DNA from: JAWHQP01 sp032586195
GTDB lineage: Bacteria > Pseudomonadota > Gammaproteobacteria > Enterobacterales > Pasteurellaceae
Assembly (NCBI GenBank): GCA_032586195.1
Contig: JAWHQP010000007.1
Span: 73,115-137,114 of the forward strand
Length of the DNA: 64,000 bases
Reading direction: 5' to 3'
The position numbers and the translations under genes are program-made. Shown one piece after another: positions 8,891 to 17,232 of the stretch (its first letter is position 1; every line of letters starts with the position of its first letter). The notes under the pieces were generated by a model, which worked only from the letters and a program-made list of their open reading frames with translations, was not told the origin of the DNA and made no database searches.

Positions 8891-8894
8891 TTTT

Positions 8895-9542
8895 TTAGGC
8901 TTCTGCCACGGTAAAACGGCTGAATAAATGCCCTTTGCGTTCCACATCGTCCACAATCGCGCAAGCCAAATCAGGCAAGGAAATATTCGCCGGCTGGTCG
9001 CCCGTGAACAATACGTCGTCTTTACCGGTACGATATTGGCCGCTGCGGGTATTAATGTCGCCAAGGAATGCGGCCGGCGGACAGATAAACGCCCAGTTTA
9101 CATCGCGACGCGGCTGCAAATCCTTCAACCAGTTACGCGCGGCATTCGCACCATCGTAAATTTCTTTCGGAAATTCAGGGGTGTCGATAAGCTGAACATT
9201 CGGCGCGACATACAGGCTGCCGGCCCCGCCGACCACCAATAAATAAGGTACGTTCGCCTGTTTCGCCGCTTCGGTAATCGCTTTCGCCCCTTTTGCAAAA
9301 TCCGCGCCGGCATTCGGGTTTGTCCAGCCGCCGTTGAACGCGCTCACTACGGCATCAAAGCCTTTAAGTTGGTCGGCCAGACCTGCCGAATTAACATCAA
9401 ACGCCACCGCTTTCACATTGTCTGCCTGAGCCACTTTTTCCACGTTGCGGGCAAATGCCGTCACTTGATGACAGCGGGCCGCCGCTTCCGCTACCACGCC
9501 ACGACCGACCGTACCTGTTGCTCCGATTATTGCGATTTTCAT
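8895..9542 (-). CDS. NAD(P)-binding reductase, second atypical SDR paralogue
   Basis: A 215-residue protein starting KIAIIGATGTVGRGVV, the GxxGxxG dinucleotide loop of atypical SDRs (PF13460). It parallels the protein at 904-1566 throughout: AFARNVEKV, FDAVVSAF, PYLLVVGGAGSLYV, RRDVNWAFICPP and the C-terminal DDVERKGHLFSRFTVAE. No classical catalytic Tyr-Lys pair is evident. It is divergent from a LysR regulator (start-to-start gap about 154 bp), its probable regulator. The function is presumably a cytoplasmic NAD(P)H-dependent reductase or redox sensor; the substrate is unknown. Confidence 0.85.
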   Translation of the reverse strand: MKIAIIGATGTVGRGVVAEAAARCHQVTAFARNVEKVAQADNVKAVAFDVNSAGLADQLKGFDAVVSAFNGGWTNPNAGADFAKGAKAITEAAKQANVPYLLVVGGAGSLYVAPNVQLIDTPEFPKEIYDGANAARNWLKDLQPRRDVNWAFICPPAAFLGDINTRSGQYRTGKDDVLFTGDQPANISLPDLACAIVDDVERKGHLFSRFTVAEA

Positions 9543-9696
9543 AATATTGTCCTCCTAAAATAAATTTTAATGTTGAATTTTGCATTAAAACGCCGTGATT
9601 GCTCTCGTCGTTTCGATAGAATGCAGTATAATATTGTTGAATTCGGTTATGAATAGTGATTATAGAGAAGTTATATTCCAAAAATGAGAGGATGGA

Positions 9697-10569
9697 ATGG
9701 ATCTTAATGCCGTCAGAATGTTTATCGCCGCCGCTCAAGCGGGCAGTTTATCCGCCGCCGCGGAGAAAATCGGTGTGCCGTTGCCCACGTTGAGCCGTCG
9801 GATCACGGATTTGGAGCAAGCGTTGAATGTGCAGCTTTTGGTGCGTTCCAAGCGGGGAATTAAGCTGACAACCATGGGGCAACGTCTGTTTGATCAATCC
9901 TTTTACGGTATTGACAGTCTGCTTGAGGCGGAACGGACCATTAAAAGCGACCTACAACAAATGCACGGCAAACTACGCCTGTCACTGCCCGACGGCTTTG
10001 AATATTGGAACGAACTGCTGATTGCGTTTCAACGCCGTTATCCGCATATTCAGGTGACCTGCCATTACACTGATCGGCGGCTGGATTTAATTTCCGATGA
10101 CATTGACGTGGCATTACGGGTCGGCTCGCTTGTCACCGATAAAGTCATTGCGAAACCTTATCCGCCCGTACAATCATTATTAGTGGCAAGCCGTGAGTTT
10201 ATGCAACGGCACGGCGAACCGCAAACGATAGCTGAGCTGACTAATTTTCCGCTGGCGGGTTGGCATAGCAGCTACGGCAGCACAACCAAATGGCGGCTTG
10301 ACGGCAAGGATTTCATCCCTGAATTAAAATTAGCCGCCAACAGTTTTCGCCATTTATTGAATTACACGCTGGCGAGCATGGCGATCTGCGAACTGCCCGA
10401 ATTTGCCGCCAAACCTTATCTGCAGTCGGGTGAATTGGTTCGGATTCTGCCGAACGTTAGCATGCCGAAATTTCCCGTTCATCAAATTTACACCGCGCAA
10501 CGCCATCCTTCCGCCATTGTACGGGTATATCTGGATTTCTGCGATGAATGGCTGGGAAAGCAGCAATAA
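9697..10569 (+). CDS. LysR-family regulator, divergent from the SDR gene
   Basis: A 290-residue LysR-type protein: helix-turn-helix in residues 3-60 (MFIAAAQAGSLSAAAEKIGVPLPTLSRRITDLE) and a periplasmic-binding-like effector domain (about 88-285). GAGAGGATGGA precedes ATG 9697. Its ARSR-free sequence and LSLPDGFEYW segment place it with the CrgA-like group. The divergent reductase at 8895-9542 is the likely target. It converges on another LysR gene, and the 80 bp between them contain a USS-pair hairpin. Confidence 0.85.
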   Translation: MDLNAVRMFIAAAQAGSLSAAAEKIGVPLPTLSRRITDLEQALNVQLLVRSKRGIKLTTMGQRLFDQSFYGIDSLLEAERTIKSDLQQMHGKLRLSLPDGFEYWNELLIAFQRRYPHIQVTCHYTDRRLDLISDDIDVALRVGSLVTDKVIAKPYPPVQSLLVASREFMQRHGEPQTIAELTNFPLAGWHSSYGSTTKWRLDGKDFIPELKLAANSFRHLLNYTLASMAICELPEFAAKPYLQSGELVRILPNVSMPKFPVHQIYTAQRHPSAIVRVYLDFCDEWLGKQQ

Positions 10570-10576
10570 ATGATTA

Positions 10577-10632
10577 AAAGTGCGGTGCTAAGAAAACGAG
10601 TTTTAAAATTCGGTTTTTCAGCACCGCACTTT
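10577..10632. terminator. Bidirectional hairpin made of two inverted USS copies
   Basis: AAAGTGCGGTGCT (10577-10589) and AGCACCGCACTTT (10620-10632) are perfectly complementary 13-base arms around a 30-base loop. The hairpin sits between two convergent LysR genes, the place where paired uptake signals often act as terminators in Pasteurellaceae. Confidence 0.6.
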
Positions 10633-10649
10633 GGCGCGGATTAATGGCG

Positions 10650-11573
10650 TTATCGGTTAACATCAGGTGTTTGTTCGGAAAAATAGGTCGTCAGAATCCG
10701 TTTCATTTCATCAAATACAAAGCGAATACGAGCGGGCACAACGGTGCTTTGCGAACGATAAAGATAGACGGTCCACGCCGTTTTGGGCATATCGGCAAAA
10801 AGCTCGACCAACTCTCCGCTCTGCAAATAAGGCCGGCAGAGCCAATCAAGGCAATGGCTGATGGTTTTACCGGCCAAAGCGGCATACAGGCCCGCATACA
10901 TATCATCGGCGATAAACGCCGGTTTCTGCGGGAAAAACTGTGCGTTTTCATTGATCTGCCATGCCCAAAACCGTCCGGTATTTTCATCTTTCACCGCCGT
11001 TAAAGGATAATCCCGTGCCAAATCCTGCCAATGGCGCGGCGTAGGCAAACCGTCCAACAGTTCGGGCGCCGCGACAATTCGCTCGCTCACTCGCCCTACT
11101 TTTTGCACGATCAAACGGCTGTCCGCGGGAAAACCGACCCGCACGCCCAAATCAATCTGCGCATCAACCACGTTCAGCCGTTTTTCTCCCGCCTGCCAAT
11201 CCAGCACAATATCGGGATAAGATTTAAGCGAAACCAGTAATTCCCGTAGAATCAACATATTAAACGGTGTTTCAGGCATTGCGATGCGCACCGGTCCTTT
11301 CATTTCATCCTGCGGCAGGGTTTGCTTGTTAAAAAGTTTTTCCCCTTCGGCTAAAAAATATCGGGCCTTTTCCACAAATGTTTCACCAAAAGTCGTCAGC
11401 TTAATCTGGCGGGTGTTACGCACAAACAACGGCTCGCCCAATTCTGTCTCCAATTCCGCAATAATACGGGTAACTACAGGCGGTGACACCGCGAGACGAT
11501 TGGCGGTTTCTTTAAATTGCATGGTTTCGGCGGTAATACAAAAAACTTTCAGCGCGTAGAGTTTATCAAGCAT
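10650..11573 (-). CDS. LysR-family regulator, divergent from an exported hydrolase
   Basis: A LysR-type regulator. The helix-turn-helix (YALKVFCITAETMQFKETANRLAVSPPVVTRIIAELE) begins four residues after the Met at 11573, which is normal for the family, so that start (307 residues) is preferred; an ATG at 11603 would add ten residues and neither start has a strong ribosome site. The effector domain covers about residues 90-300. It lies 104 bp from the divergent hydrolase gene at 11678, its probable target. The inducer is unknown. Confidence 0.83.
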   Translation of the reverse strand: MLDKLYALKVFCITAETMQFKETANRLAVSPPVVTRIIAELETELGEPLFVRNTRQIKLTTFGETFVEKARYFLAEGEKLFNKQTLPQDEMKGPVRIAMPETPFNMLILRELLVSLKSYPDIVLDWQAGEKRLNVVDAQIDLGVRVGFPADSRLIVQKVGRVSERIVAAPELLDGLPTPRHWQDLARDYPLTAVKDENTGRFWAWQINENAQFFPQKPAFIADDMYAGLYAALAGKTISHCLDWLCRPYLQSGELVELFADMPKTAWTVYLYRSQSTVVPARIRFVFDEMKRILTTYFSEQTPDVNR

Positions 11574-11677
11574 AATTTTGATTTCAGAAATTTTAATTTC
11601 CATAATGATAAATTTACCGTGAAGTATAGCCTTTCTATAATACTCACATCAAGTAACAAGCTATCAGAGGAACGCAA

Positions 11678-12745
11678 ATGAAAAAATTTATCAAACTTAC
11701 CGCATTAGCCGCCGCCATGGCATTTTCAACTTCAGTATTAGCTAATATCGAGGTAACACCCATGAAAAATGTACAAACCGTTTCCGTTACGGAAAGCTGG
11801 GATAAAACCTTCCCGCAAAGTGATAAGGTCGATCATCAGAAAGTGCAATTCAGAAACCGCTACGGCATCACCTTGGTCGGCGATTTATATATGCCGAAAG
11901 GTGCCAAGGGCAAACTGCCCGCTATTGTCGTCAGTGGCCCGTTTGGCGCGGTGAAAGAGCAGTCTTCGGGTATTTATGCTCAGGAACTGGCGGAGCGTGG
12001 CTTTGTCACCCTTGCTTTTGACGGTTCGTTCACCGGAGAAAGCGGCGGTGAAGTACGTAATCTTGCCTCGCCTGAAATTAACACGGAGGATTTTAGCGCC
12101 GCGGTGGATTTTTTAACCCTGCAAGCCTTTGTGAATCCTGATGAAATCGGCATTCTAGGCATCTGCGGTTGGGGTGGTTTCGCCTTAAATGCCGCGGCAA
12201 CCGACACCCGTATAAAAGCTACCGCCACTTCAACCATGTACGATATGAGCCGTGTCATGGCAAACGGCTACAACGATTCGGTGAACGCCGAACAACGTTA
12301 CCAAACGCGTCAAACCCTAAACGCCCAGCGCACGGAAGATGCGAAAAGCGGTAACTTTGCCCCGAATAACAATAATCTACCAGAAAAACTCACCGGCAAC
12401 GAACCGCAGTTTGTGCAAAATTACTGGAATTACTATAAAACGCCACGCGGCTTTCACCCGCGTTCCATTAATTCAAACGGTGCATGGACAGCCACTTCAC
12501 CGTTGCCGTTCGTAAGTAATAAATTACTTGATTATGCGGCGGAAATTAAAAATCCGGTGTTATTGGTGCATGGTGAAAATGCCCATTCACGCTATTTCAG
12601 TGAAGGTGCATTCAAAAAATTAACCGGCGACAATAAAGAATTGTTTATCGTAAAAGGTGCCGATCACGTGGACTTATATGACAAACAGGCAGGCAAAATC
12701 CCGTTCGATAAATTTGAACAATTCTTTAAAGCCAATCTAAAATAG
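11678..12745 (+). CDS. Exported alpha/beta hydrolase with Cys nucleophile elbow (YcjY/dienelactone-hydrolase-like)
   Basis: A 355-residue protein with a Sec signal peptide ending AFSTSVLA (about residue 22). The mature alpha/beta hydrolase has ITLVGDLYMPKG at the first strands, an oxyanion segment VVSGPFG, and the nucleophile elbow GICGWGG, in which Cys takes the place of Ser, as in dienelactone hydrolases. A late Asp/His pair is suggested by LLVHGENAHS and KGADHVDLYD. It resembles the YcjY family. It is likely a periplasmic esterase or lactone hydrolase; the substrate is unknown. AGAGGAA precedes ATG 11678. A divergent LysR gene is the probable regulator. Confidence 0.8.
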   Translation: MKKFIKLTALAAAMAFSTSVLANIEVTPMKNVQTVSVTESWDKTFPQSDKVDHQKVQFRNRYGITLVGDLYMPKGAKGKLPAIVVSGPFGAVKEQSSGIYAQELAERGFVTLAFDGSFTGESGGEVRNLASPEINTEDFSAAVDFLTLQAFVNPDEIGILGICGWGGFALNAAATDTRIKATATSTMYDMSRVMANGYNDSVNAEQRYQTRQTLNAQRTEDAKSGNFAPNNNNLPEKLTGNEPQFVQNYWNYYKTPRGFHPRSINSNGAWTATSPLPFVSNKLLDYAAEIKNPVLLVHGENAHSRYFSEGAFKKLTGDNKELFIVKGADHVDLYDKQAGKIPFDKFEQFFKANLK

Positions 12746-12753
12746 CTGTCAAT

Positions 12754-12774
12754 AACCGAGGGCTCTCCTCGGTT
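12754..12774 (+). terminator. Hairpin after the exported hydrolase gene
   Basis: AACCGAGG (12754-12761) and CCTCGGTT (12767-12774) form a perfect 8-bp stem with a 5-base loop, 8 bp past the stop at 12745. No T-run follows, so termination may be weak. The remaining gap to 13029 holds a USS at about 12806 and no gene. Confidence 0.5.
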
Positions 12775-13028
12775 GTGCCAATTTACAAAACTCACAAAAA
12801 CAACACCGCACTTTTGTATTTTCAAGCCGCGTCTCGGCGTGTGCTTTACCTCAATCAAACGATTTACCGCTCATCGGATTGGCAAACGCCGGCTTTAAAT
12901 GCTATGGTGATAACGATTGAAAATCGCCTAATTTAGCGCTAGTTCTTTGTCCTTAAAATACCTATCGACAAACCGGAGATGAACTGTTTGGTAACTCGGT
13001 TGACTATATTATTATGAGGAGTGAGATT

Positions 13029-13772
13029 ATGAATGTTAATGCAAAATTAAGTGTGGTAATCATCACCTTAAACGAAGAAAAAAATATCGGCCATATCCTG
13101 GAGGATTTGTGCCGCCAGCGGCTTCCCGACAATATGGCGCTTGAAGTGCTGCTGGTGGACAGCGCCAGCTGCGACCGCACCGTGGAAATTGTCGAAAGCT
13201 ATCGGGCTCGTTTGGATCTTCGGGTAATAGAAATGTCCAGCCGCGGTGCCAGTCTGGGACGCAATACCGGAGCGCTCAATGCCAAATACGAACGTATTTT
13301 GTTTTTGGACGCGGATGTTCGCATCGCTGATGATTTTATTGCCAAATCAATGCGTTATCTCAATAAGCAAGGGCTTTGGGTGGCGGCCGGCAGAATCGGC
13401 AGTCATGACGATTCCTTCCTGATTCGGTTAGGTATTAAGATTTTCGATTTGGGCATGTGTATGACTCAGTTCTGGTTCCCTACCTGCACCGGCGCATGTA
13501 TATTCAGCACCCGCACCGTGCATAATCACATCAATGGCTTCGACCAGGCTATTACGCTGTGCGAAGACTGTGATTACGTAAACCGCGCCGCCAAAACCTT
13601 CCGTTTCAGAATGCTGCCGGTGTTCTTTGATTTTAATCCCCGCCGCTTAAAACAGGACGGTTTGTTCAAAATGGGCTGGATTTATCTAAAAGCAAACGTA
13701 CTGCGCTTTTTCAAAGGTGAACTGCGCAACAACGAAATCCCTTATCCTTTCGATCATTATAAAAAAGCCTGA
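13029..13772 (+). CDS. Glycosyltransferase family 2
   Basis: A 247-residue GT-A fold glycosyltransferase. LSVVIITLNEEKNIGHIL is the nucleotide-binding first strand, VLLVDSASCDRTVEI the second Asp motif, and FLDADVRI the DxD-like metal site. ITLCEDCDYVNRA supplies the ED acidic motif. A single hydrophobic stretch near LGMCMTQFWFPT may touch the membrane. ATG 13029 is chosen because AGGAG ends 7 bases before it. The DedA gene follows after 6 bp, so the two are co-transcribed, pointing to an envelope or lipid-linked sugar role. Donor and acceptor sugars cannot be told from sequence. Confidence 0.85.
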   Translation: MNVNAKLSVVIITLNEEKNIGHILEDLCRQRLPDNMALEVLLVDSASCDRTVEIVESYRARLDLRVIEMSSRGASLGRNTGALNAKYERILFLDADVRIADDFIAKSMRYLNKQGLWVAAGRIGSHDDSFLIRLGIKIFDLGMCMTQFWFPTCTGACIFSTRTVHNHINGFDQAITLCEDCDYVNRAAKTFRFRMLPVFFDFNPRRLKQDGLFKMGWIYLKANVLRFFKGELRNNEIPYPFDHYKKA

Positions 13773-13778
13773 TCACTT

Positions 13779-14396
13779 ATGCTTGAATGGCTGAACGGCT
13801 GGCTTTCGTCGCCTTGGCTGCCGCTGATTTTATACCTTGGAGCCTTTAGTGATGCATTTATTTTCACCGCGCTTTTCGTGTTGGGTGAAGTTTTTTTCGT
13901 TGCCGCGGGCTATGCTTTTGCCAATCAGCAATCGCCTCAGAGCATCGCGGCAATTTGGCTGGGGGCGGTATCGGGTGATGTGCTGAGTTATGTCTTAGGG
14001 CGTCATTACGGCATGACTCTGCTGTATAAATGGGTGAAAAAACGTCCGAAATTACGTCTGAACAGCCAACGGGCAAAATCATTTATCCGCCAGAAAGGCA
14101 TGCCGGCTCTGATACTGGCACGCATTATCGGACCGATTTCCAAAATAACGCCGTTTCTGGCGGGCAGCTTAAAAATGCCTGTTGTGCCGTTTCTGACTGC
14201 CAGCATACTCGGTGTCGTAATCGGCACCGCACAATTCGTCTTCGCCGGCTGGTTGCTGGCAAAAGGTATGAACAACACGGAGTTAACGAATACGATTTGG
14301 CATTATGTGCGGCAAAATCCTCTGTTAGTCGCCTTAATCGCCGGGCTGCCTTTGCTTATGGTCGGATTATATATAAAACATAAAAAAGCAAAGTGA
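13779..14396 (+). CDS. DedA-family inner membrane protein
   Basis: A 205-residue integral membrane protein of the DedA/SNARE-associated family with about five hydrophobic segments. Diagnostic parts are the LGEVFFVAAGYAFA segment, the AVSGDVLSYVLGRHYG motif with its acidic residue, and the amphipathic ARIIGPISKITPFLAGS loop, where DedA proteins carry the R...G.....P..AG signature needed for transport. DedA members act as lipid scramblases or flippases, for example of undecaprenyl phosphate. Co-transcription with a GT2 gene fits recycling of a lipid carrier. Confidence 0.85.
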   Translation: MLEWLNGWLSSPWLPLILYLGAFSDAFIFTALFVLGEVFFVAAGYAFANQQSPQSIAAIWLGAVSGDVLSYVLGRHYGMTLLYKWVKKRPKLRLNSQRAKSFIRQKGMPALILARIIGPISKITPFLAGSLKMPVVPFLTASILGVVIGTAQFVFAGWLLAKGMNNTELTNTIWHYVRQNPLLVALIAGLPLLMVGLYIKHKKAK

Positions 14397-14552
14397 GACA
14401 CGCTAAGCGGCATTTTTCAAAACGAAAATGTAGCTGTGAAAATTCCGTTTCTCAGCACCGCACTTTATTAAATTTTTAAACTAAAACGAATAAGGCGGGT
14501 CAAAAAACTGAAACAATTCAGTTAAAACATCTTATCACAAAAGGAAATAATT

Positions 14553-15611
14553 ATGGCTATTCAATCTAAAGGCTTTGCAGCCCCAAACGCAACCTCTCCT
14601 CTCGCTTTTCATTCCTTCGAACGCCGTGATTTGCGCGCCGACGATGTAGAAATTTCGATTGAGTACTGCGGCGTATGCCACTCCGATTTACACATGGCGC
14701 GTAACGACTGGGGCATGAGTATCTATCCGCTTGTACCGGGACATGAAATCATCGGACGCGTGAAAGCGATCGGTAAAGACGTGACTAAGTTCAAAGTCGG
14801 CGATTTGGTCGGGGTCGGTTGTATGGTGGATTCATGCCAACACTGCGAACCTTGCCGCCATCATCTCGAACAATACTGTAACGGCATGATAGCGACCTAT
14901 TCGGCAATCGATCCGAAAGACGGCATGATCACCTACGGTGGATACAGCGATAAAATTATCGTGACCGAAAAATTCGTGTTGCACGTGCCGGAAAACCTCG
15001 ACACCAAAGCGGTGGCGCCGGTACTTTGCGCGGGCATAACCACCTGGTCGCCGCTGCGTCATTGGAATGTGGGCAAAGATTCAAAAGTGGCGGTAATCGG
15101 GCTCGGCGGCTTGGGCCACATGGCGCTCAAACTTGCTAACGCGTTAGGGGCGGAAGTCACTTTGTTTACCCGCTCGCTCGCCAAAGCGGAAGACGCTAAA
15201 CGCCTGGGCGCGCATAATATCGTGCTTTCCACCGATGAAGCTCAAATGAAAGCGGCGGTAAATCAATTCGATCTGATTATCGACACCGTACCTTATGATC
15301 ACGATCTCAATCCCTATATGCCAACCCTGAAAATCGACGGCACTTTGGTGCTGGTAGGTTTAATCGGCGACATCAGCAACACGCTCAGCACGGTGCCGAT
15401 GGTTATGGGTCGCCGTGCAATCGCGGGTTCAATGATCGGTGGGATTAAGGAAACCCAGGAGTTGCTTGATTTCTGCGGTGAACATAATATCACCGCCGAT
15501 GTGGAAATGATTGATATGGAAAACATCAACGAAGCCTATCAACGCATGCTGAAATCCGACGTAAAATACCGTTTTGTAATTGATGTGAAGAAATGGGTAA
15601 ATAAGGCTTAA
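14553..15611 (+). CDS. Zinc-dependent alcohol dehydrogenase (YahK/Ahr-like)
   Basis: A 352-residue medium-chain dehydrogenase close to E. coli YahK. Catalytic zinc ligands are Cys in YCGVCHSDLH and His in PGHEIIGRV; the structural zinc is held by four Cys in CMVDSCQHCEPCRHHLEQYC. The Rossmann loop is IGLGGLGHMALKL. Lack of an Asp at the end of the second strand suggests NADPH as cofactor, as in the cinnamyl-alcohol-dehydrogenase group. It likely reduces aldehydes to alcohols in the cytoplasm. AAAGGA precedes ATG 14553. It ends just before the convergent selC gene; a USS lies between. Confidence 0.9.
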   Translation: MAIQSKGFAAPNATSPLAFHSFERRDLRADDVEISIEYCGVCHSDLHMARNDWGMSIYPLVPGHEIIGRVKAIGKDVTKFKVGDLVGVGCMVDSCQHCEPCRHHLEQYCNGMIATYSAIDPKDGMITYGGYSDKIIVTEKFVLHVPENLDTKAVAPVLCAGITTWSPLRHWNVGKDSKVAVIGLGGLGHMALKLANALGAEVTLFTRSLAKAEDAKRLGAHNIVLSTDEAQMKAAVNQFDLIIDTVPYDHDLNPYMPTLKIDGTLVLVGLIGDISNTLSTVPMVMGRRAIAGSMIGGIKETQELLDFCGEHNITADVEMIDMENINEAYQRMLKSDVKYRFVIDVKKWVNKA

Positions 15612-15644
15612 CACGTTCTAAACACCGCACTTTTTTATATTGAC

Positions 15645-15739
15645 TGGCGGAGAGCCATGGGAGTTGAACCCACCCAAGACTGCTGGCAGCCTTAACAGGA
15701 TTTGAAGTCCTGCCGCATCACCGGATACGACGACTCTCC
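15645..15739 (-). tRNA. selC: tRNA-Sec (UCA anticodon)
   Basis: Read on the minus strand, it begins GGAGAGTCGTCG at 15739 and ends GGCTCTCCGCCA at 15645, giving an acceptor stem with encoded CCA. The anticodon TCA lies at 15705-15703 within GGACTTCAAATCC. The length of 95 bases, the long variable arm and the 8-bp acceptor stem mark the selenocysteine tRNA, which reads UGA with SelB. It lies 100 bp from the divergent selA gene, so the whole insertion module is clustered. Confidence 0.96.
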
Positions 15740-15839
15740 GAATTGGGGGTAACTTTAGCCTAATCGGGTGGATTATTCAAGCACGGCGGAAAATTAATGT
15801 ATAATGACAACATAATTTTCGTTGCTCAAAAGGATGCCT

Positions 15840-17228
15840 ATGAATTCTCTTTTCCAACAACTGCCTTCGGTAGATAAGTTATTAAAAACACCGCGCGGCG
15901 AACAATATACCGCTGAATTCGGTCATACGGCGGTCGTTCGGGTGATTCGTCAGATGTTGCGGGAAGGACGGGATTTAATAAAACTCAAAAATTCGACACC
16001 GCACTTTTTCGCCGAAGATAACCGCCTGTTTGACGAAATCCGGCGCAGATTGCTACTTCAGCAACGGGTACACATTCAATCCGTGCATAATCTTACCGGC
16101 ACGGTGCTGCATACCAATCTGGGGCGGGCATTATGGTCGGCGGCGGCTCAGCAGGCCGCCGTCACCGCCATGCGCCAAAACGTGGCGTTGGAATATGATT
16201 TGGAACAAGGCAAGCGCAGCCATCGGGATAATTATATCAGCGAAGTATTGACGCAGCTCACCGGCGCGGAAGCCGCCTGCGTGGTCAATAACAATGCGGC
16301 GGCGGTATTGCTGATGCTGGCAACCTTTGCTCAGGGCAAAGAAGTAATTATCTCACGCAGCGAGTTAATAGAAATCGGCGGCGCATTCCGTATTCCCGAT
16401 ATTATGGTTCAGGCAGGCTGCCGACTGGTAGAGGTTGGCACTACCAATCGTACTCATTTAAAGGATTATCGCAACGCGATCAACGAAAATACCGCTTTTT
16501 TAATGAAAGTTCACAACAGTAATTATCAGATTTGCGGTTTCACCAGCAGTGTTTCCGAACAGGAACTGGTGCAGCTCAGCCGTGAATTTAATATTCCCGT
16601 GATCAGTGATCTCGGCAGCGGAGCTTTGGTTGATCTCAGCCAATTCCAACTGCCCGCCGAACCGACAGTACAGGAAAAATTGGCTCAGGGAGTGGATTTA
16701 ATTTCCTTCTCGGGAGATAAATTACTCGGCGGGCCGCAGGCGGGTATTATTGTGGGAAGAAAAGCGCTTATTCAGCAGCTGCAATCTCATCCGCTAAAAC
16801 GCGTGCTGCGCTGTGATAAGGTGATTCTGGCGGGCTTAGAGGCGACCCTACGCTTATATTTACAACCGGAAAAATTAACCGAAAGACTGACCAGCCTGCA
16901 TTTACTTACCCAATCGACAGAACAGTTACAACAGGCGGCGGAGCGGATAAAAAACCGTTTAACTTCCGTGCTTAAAGATGAATTTTGGGTGCAAATCGAA
17001 CCCAGTTCGGCACAAATCGGCAGCGGTTCGCAGCCAATGGCTCGCATTCCTTCTCTCTCGGTGACTTTGGCGGAAAAAAACGGTGGAAAACTCACCGCAC
17101 TTTTAACTCGGTTTAAACAGCTTTCCACGCCGATTATTCCTCGTGTCGAAAAGGACAAAATTTGGCTTGATTTACGTTCCGCGGCGGATATTCAAGAGCT
17201 GTTACACACTTTGCAAGAATTAGGATAA
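15840..17228 (+). CDS. selA: L-seryl-tRNA(Sec) selenium transferase
   Basis: A 462-residue PLP enzyme that converts seryl-tRNA(Sec) to selenocysteyl-tRNA(Sec) using selenophosphate. It matches E. coli SelA end to end: NLTGTVLHTNLGRA, LTGAEAACVVNNNAAAVLLML, SRSELIEIGGAFRIPDIM and the PLP-lysine motif SFSGDKLLGGPQAG. The start at 15840 follows AAAAGG and gives the N-terminus expected for the family (NSLFQQLPSVDKLL); upstream in-frame ATG 15834 is possible. A USS lies inside the gene near 15997. selB follows after 4 bp, forming one operon. Confidence 0.96.
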   Translation: MNSLFQQLPSVDKLLKTPRGEQYTAEFGHTAVVRVIRQMLREGRDLIKLKNSTPHFFAEDNRLFDEIRRRLLLQQRVHIQSVHNLTGTVLHTNLGRALWSAAAQQAAVTAMRQNVALEYDLEQGKRSHRDNYISEVLTQLTGAEAACVVNNNAAAVLLMLATFAQGKEVIISRSELIEIGGAFRIPDIMVQAGCRLVEVGTTNRTHLKDYRNAINENTAFLMKVHNSNYQICGFTSSVSEQELVQLSREFNIPVISDLGSGALVDLSQFQLPAEPTVQEKLAQGVDLISFSGDKLLGGPQAGIIVGRKALIQQLQSHPLKRVLRCDKVILAGLEATLRLYLQPEKLTERLTSLHLLTQSTEQLQQAAERIKNRLTSVLKDEFWVQIEPSSAQIGSGSQPMARIPSLSVTLAEKNGGKLTALLTRFKQLSTPIIPRVEKDKIWLDLRSAADIQELLHTLQELG

Positions 17229-17232
17229 ACAC

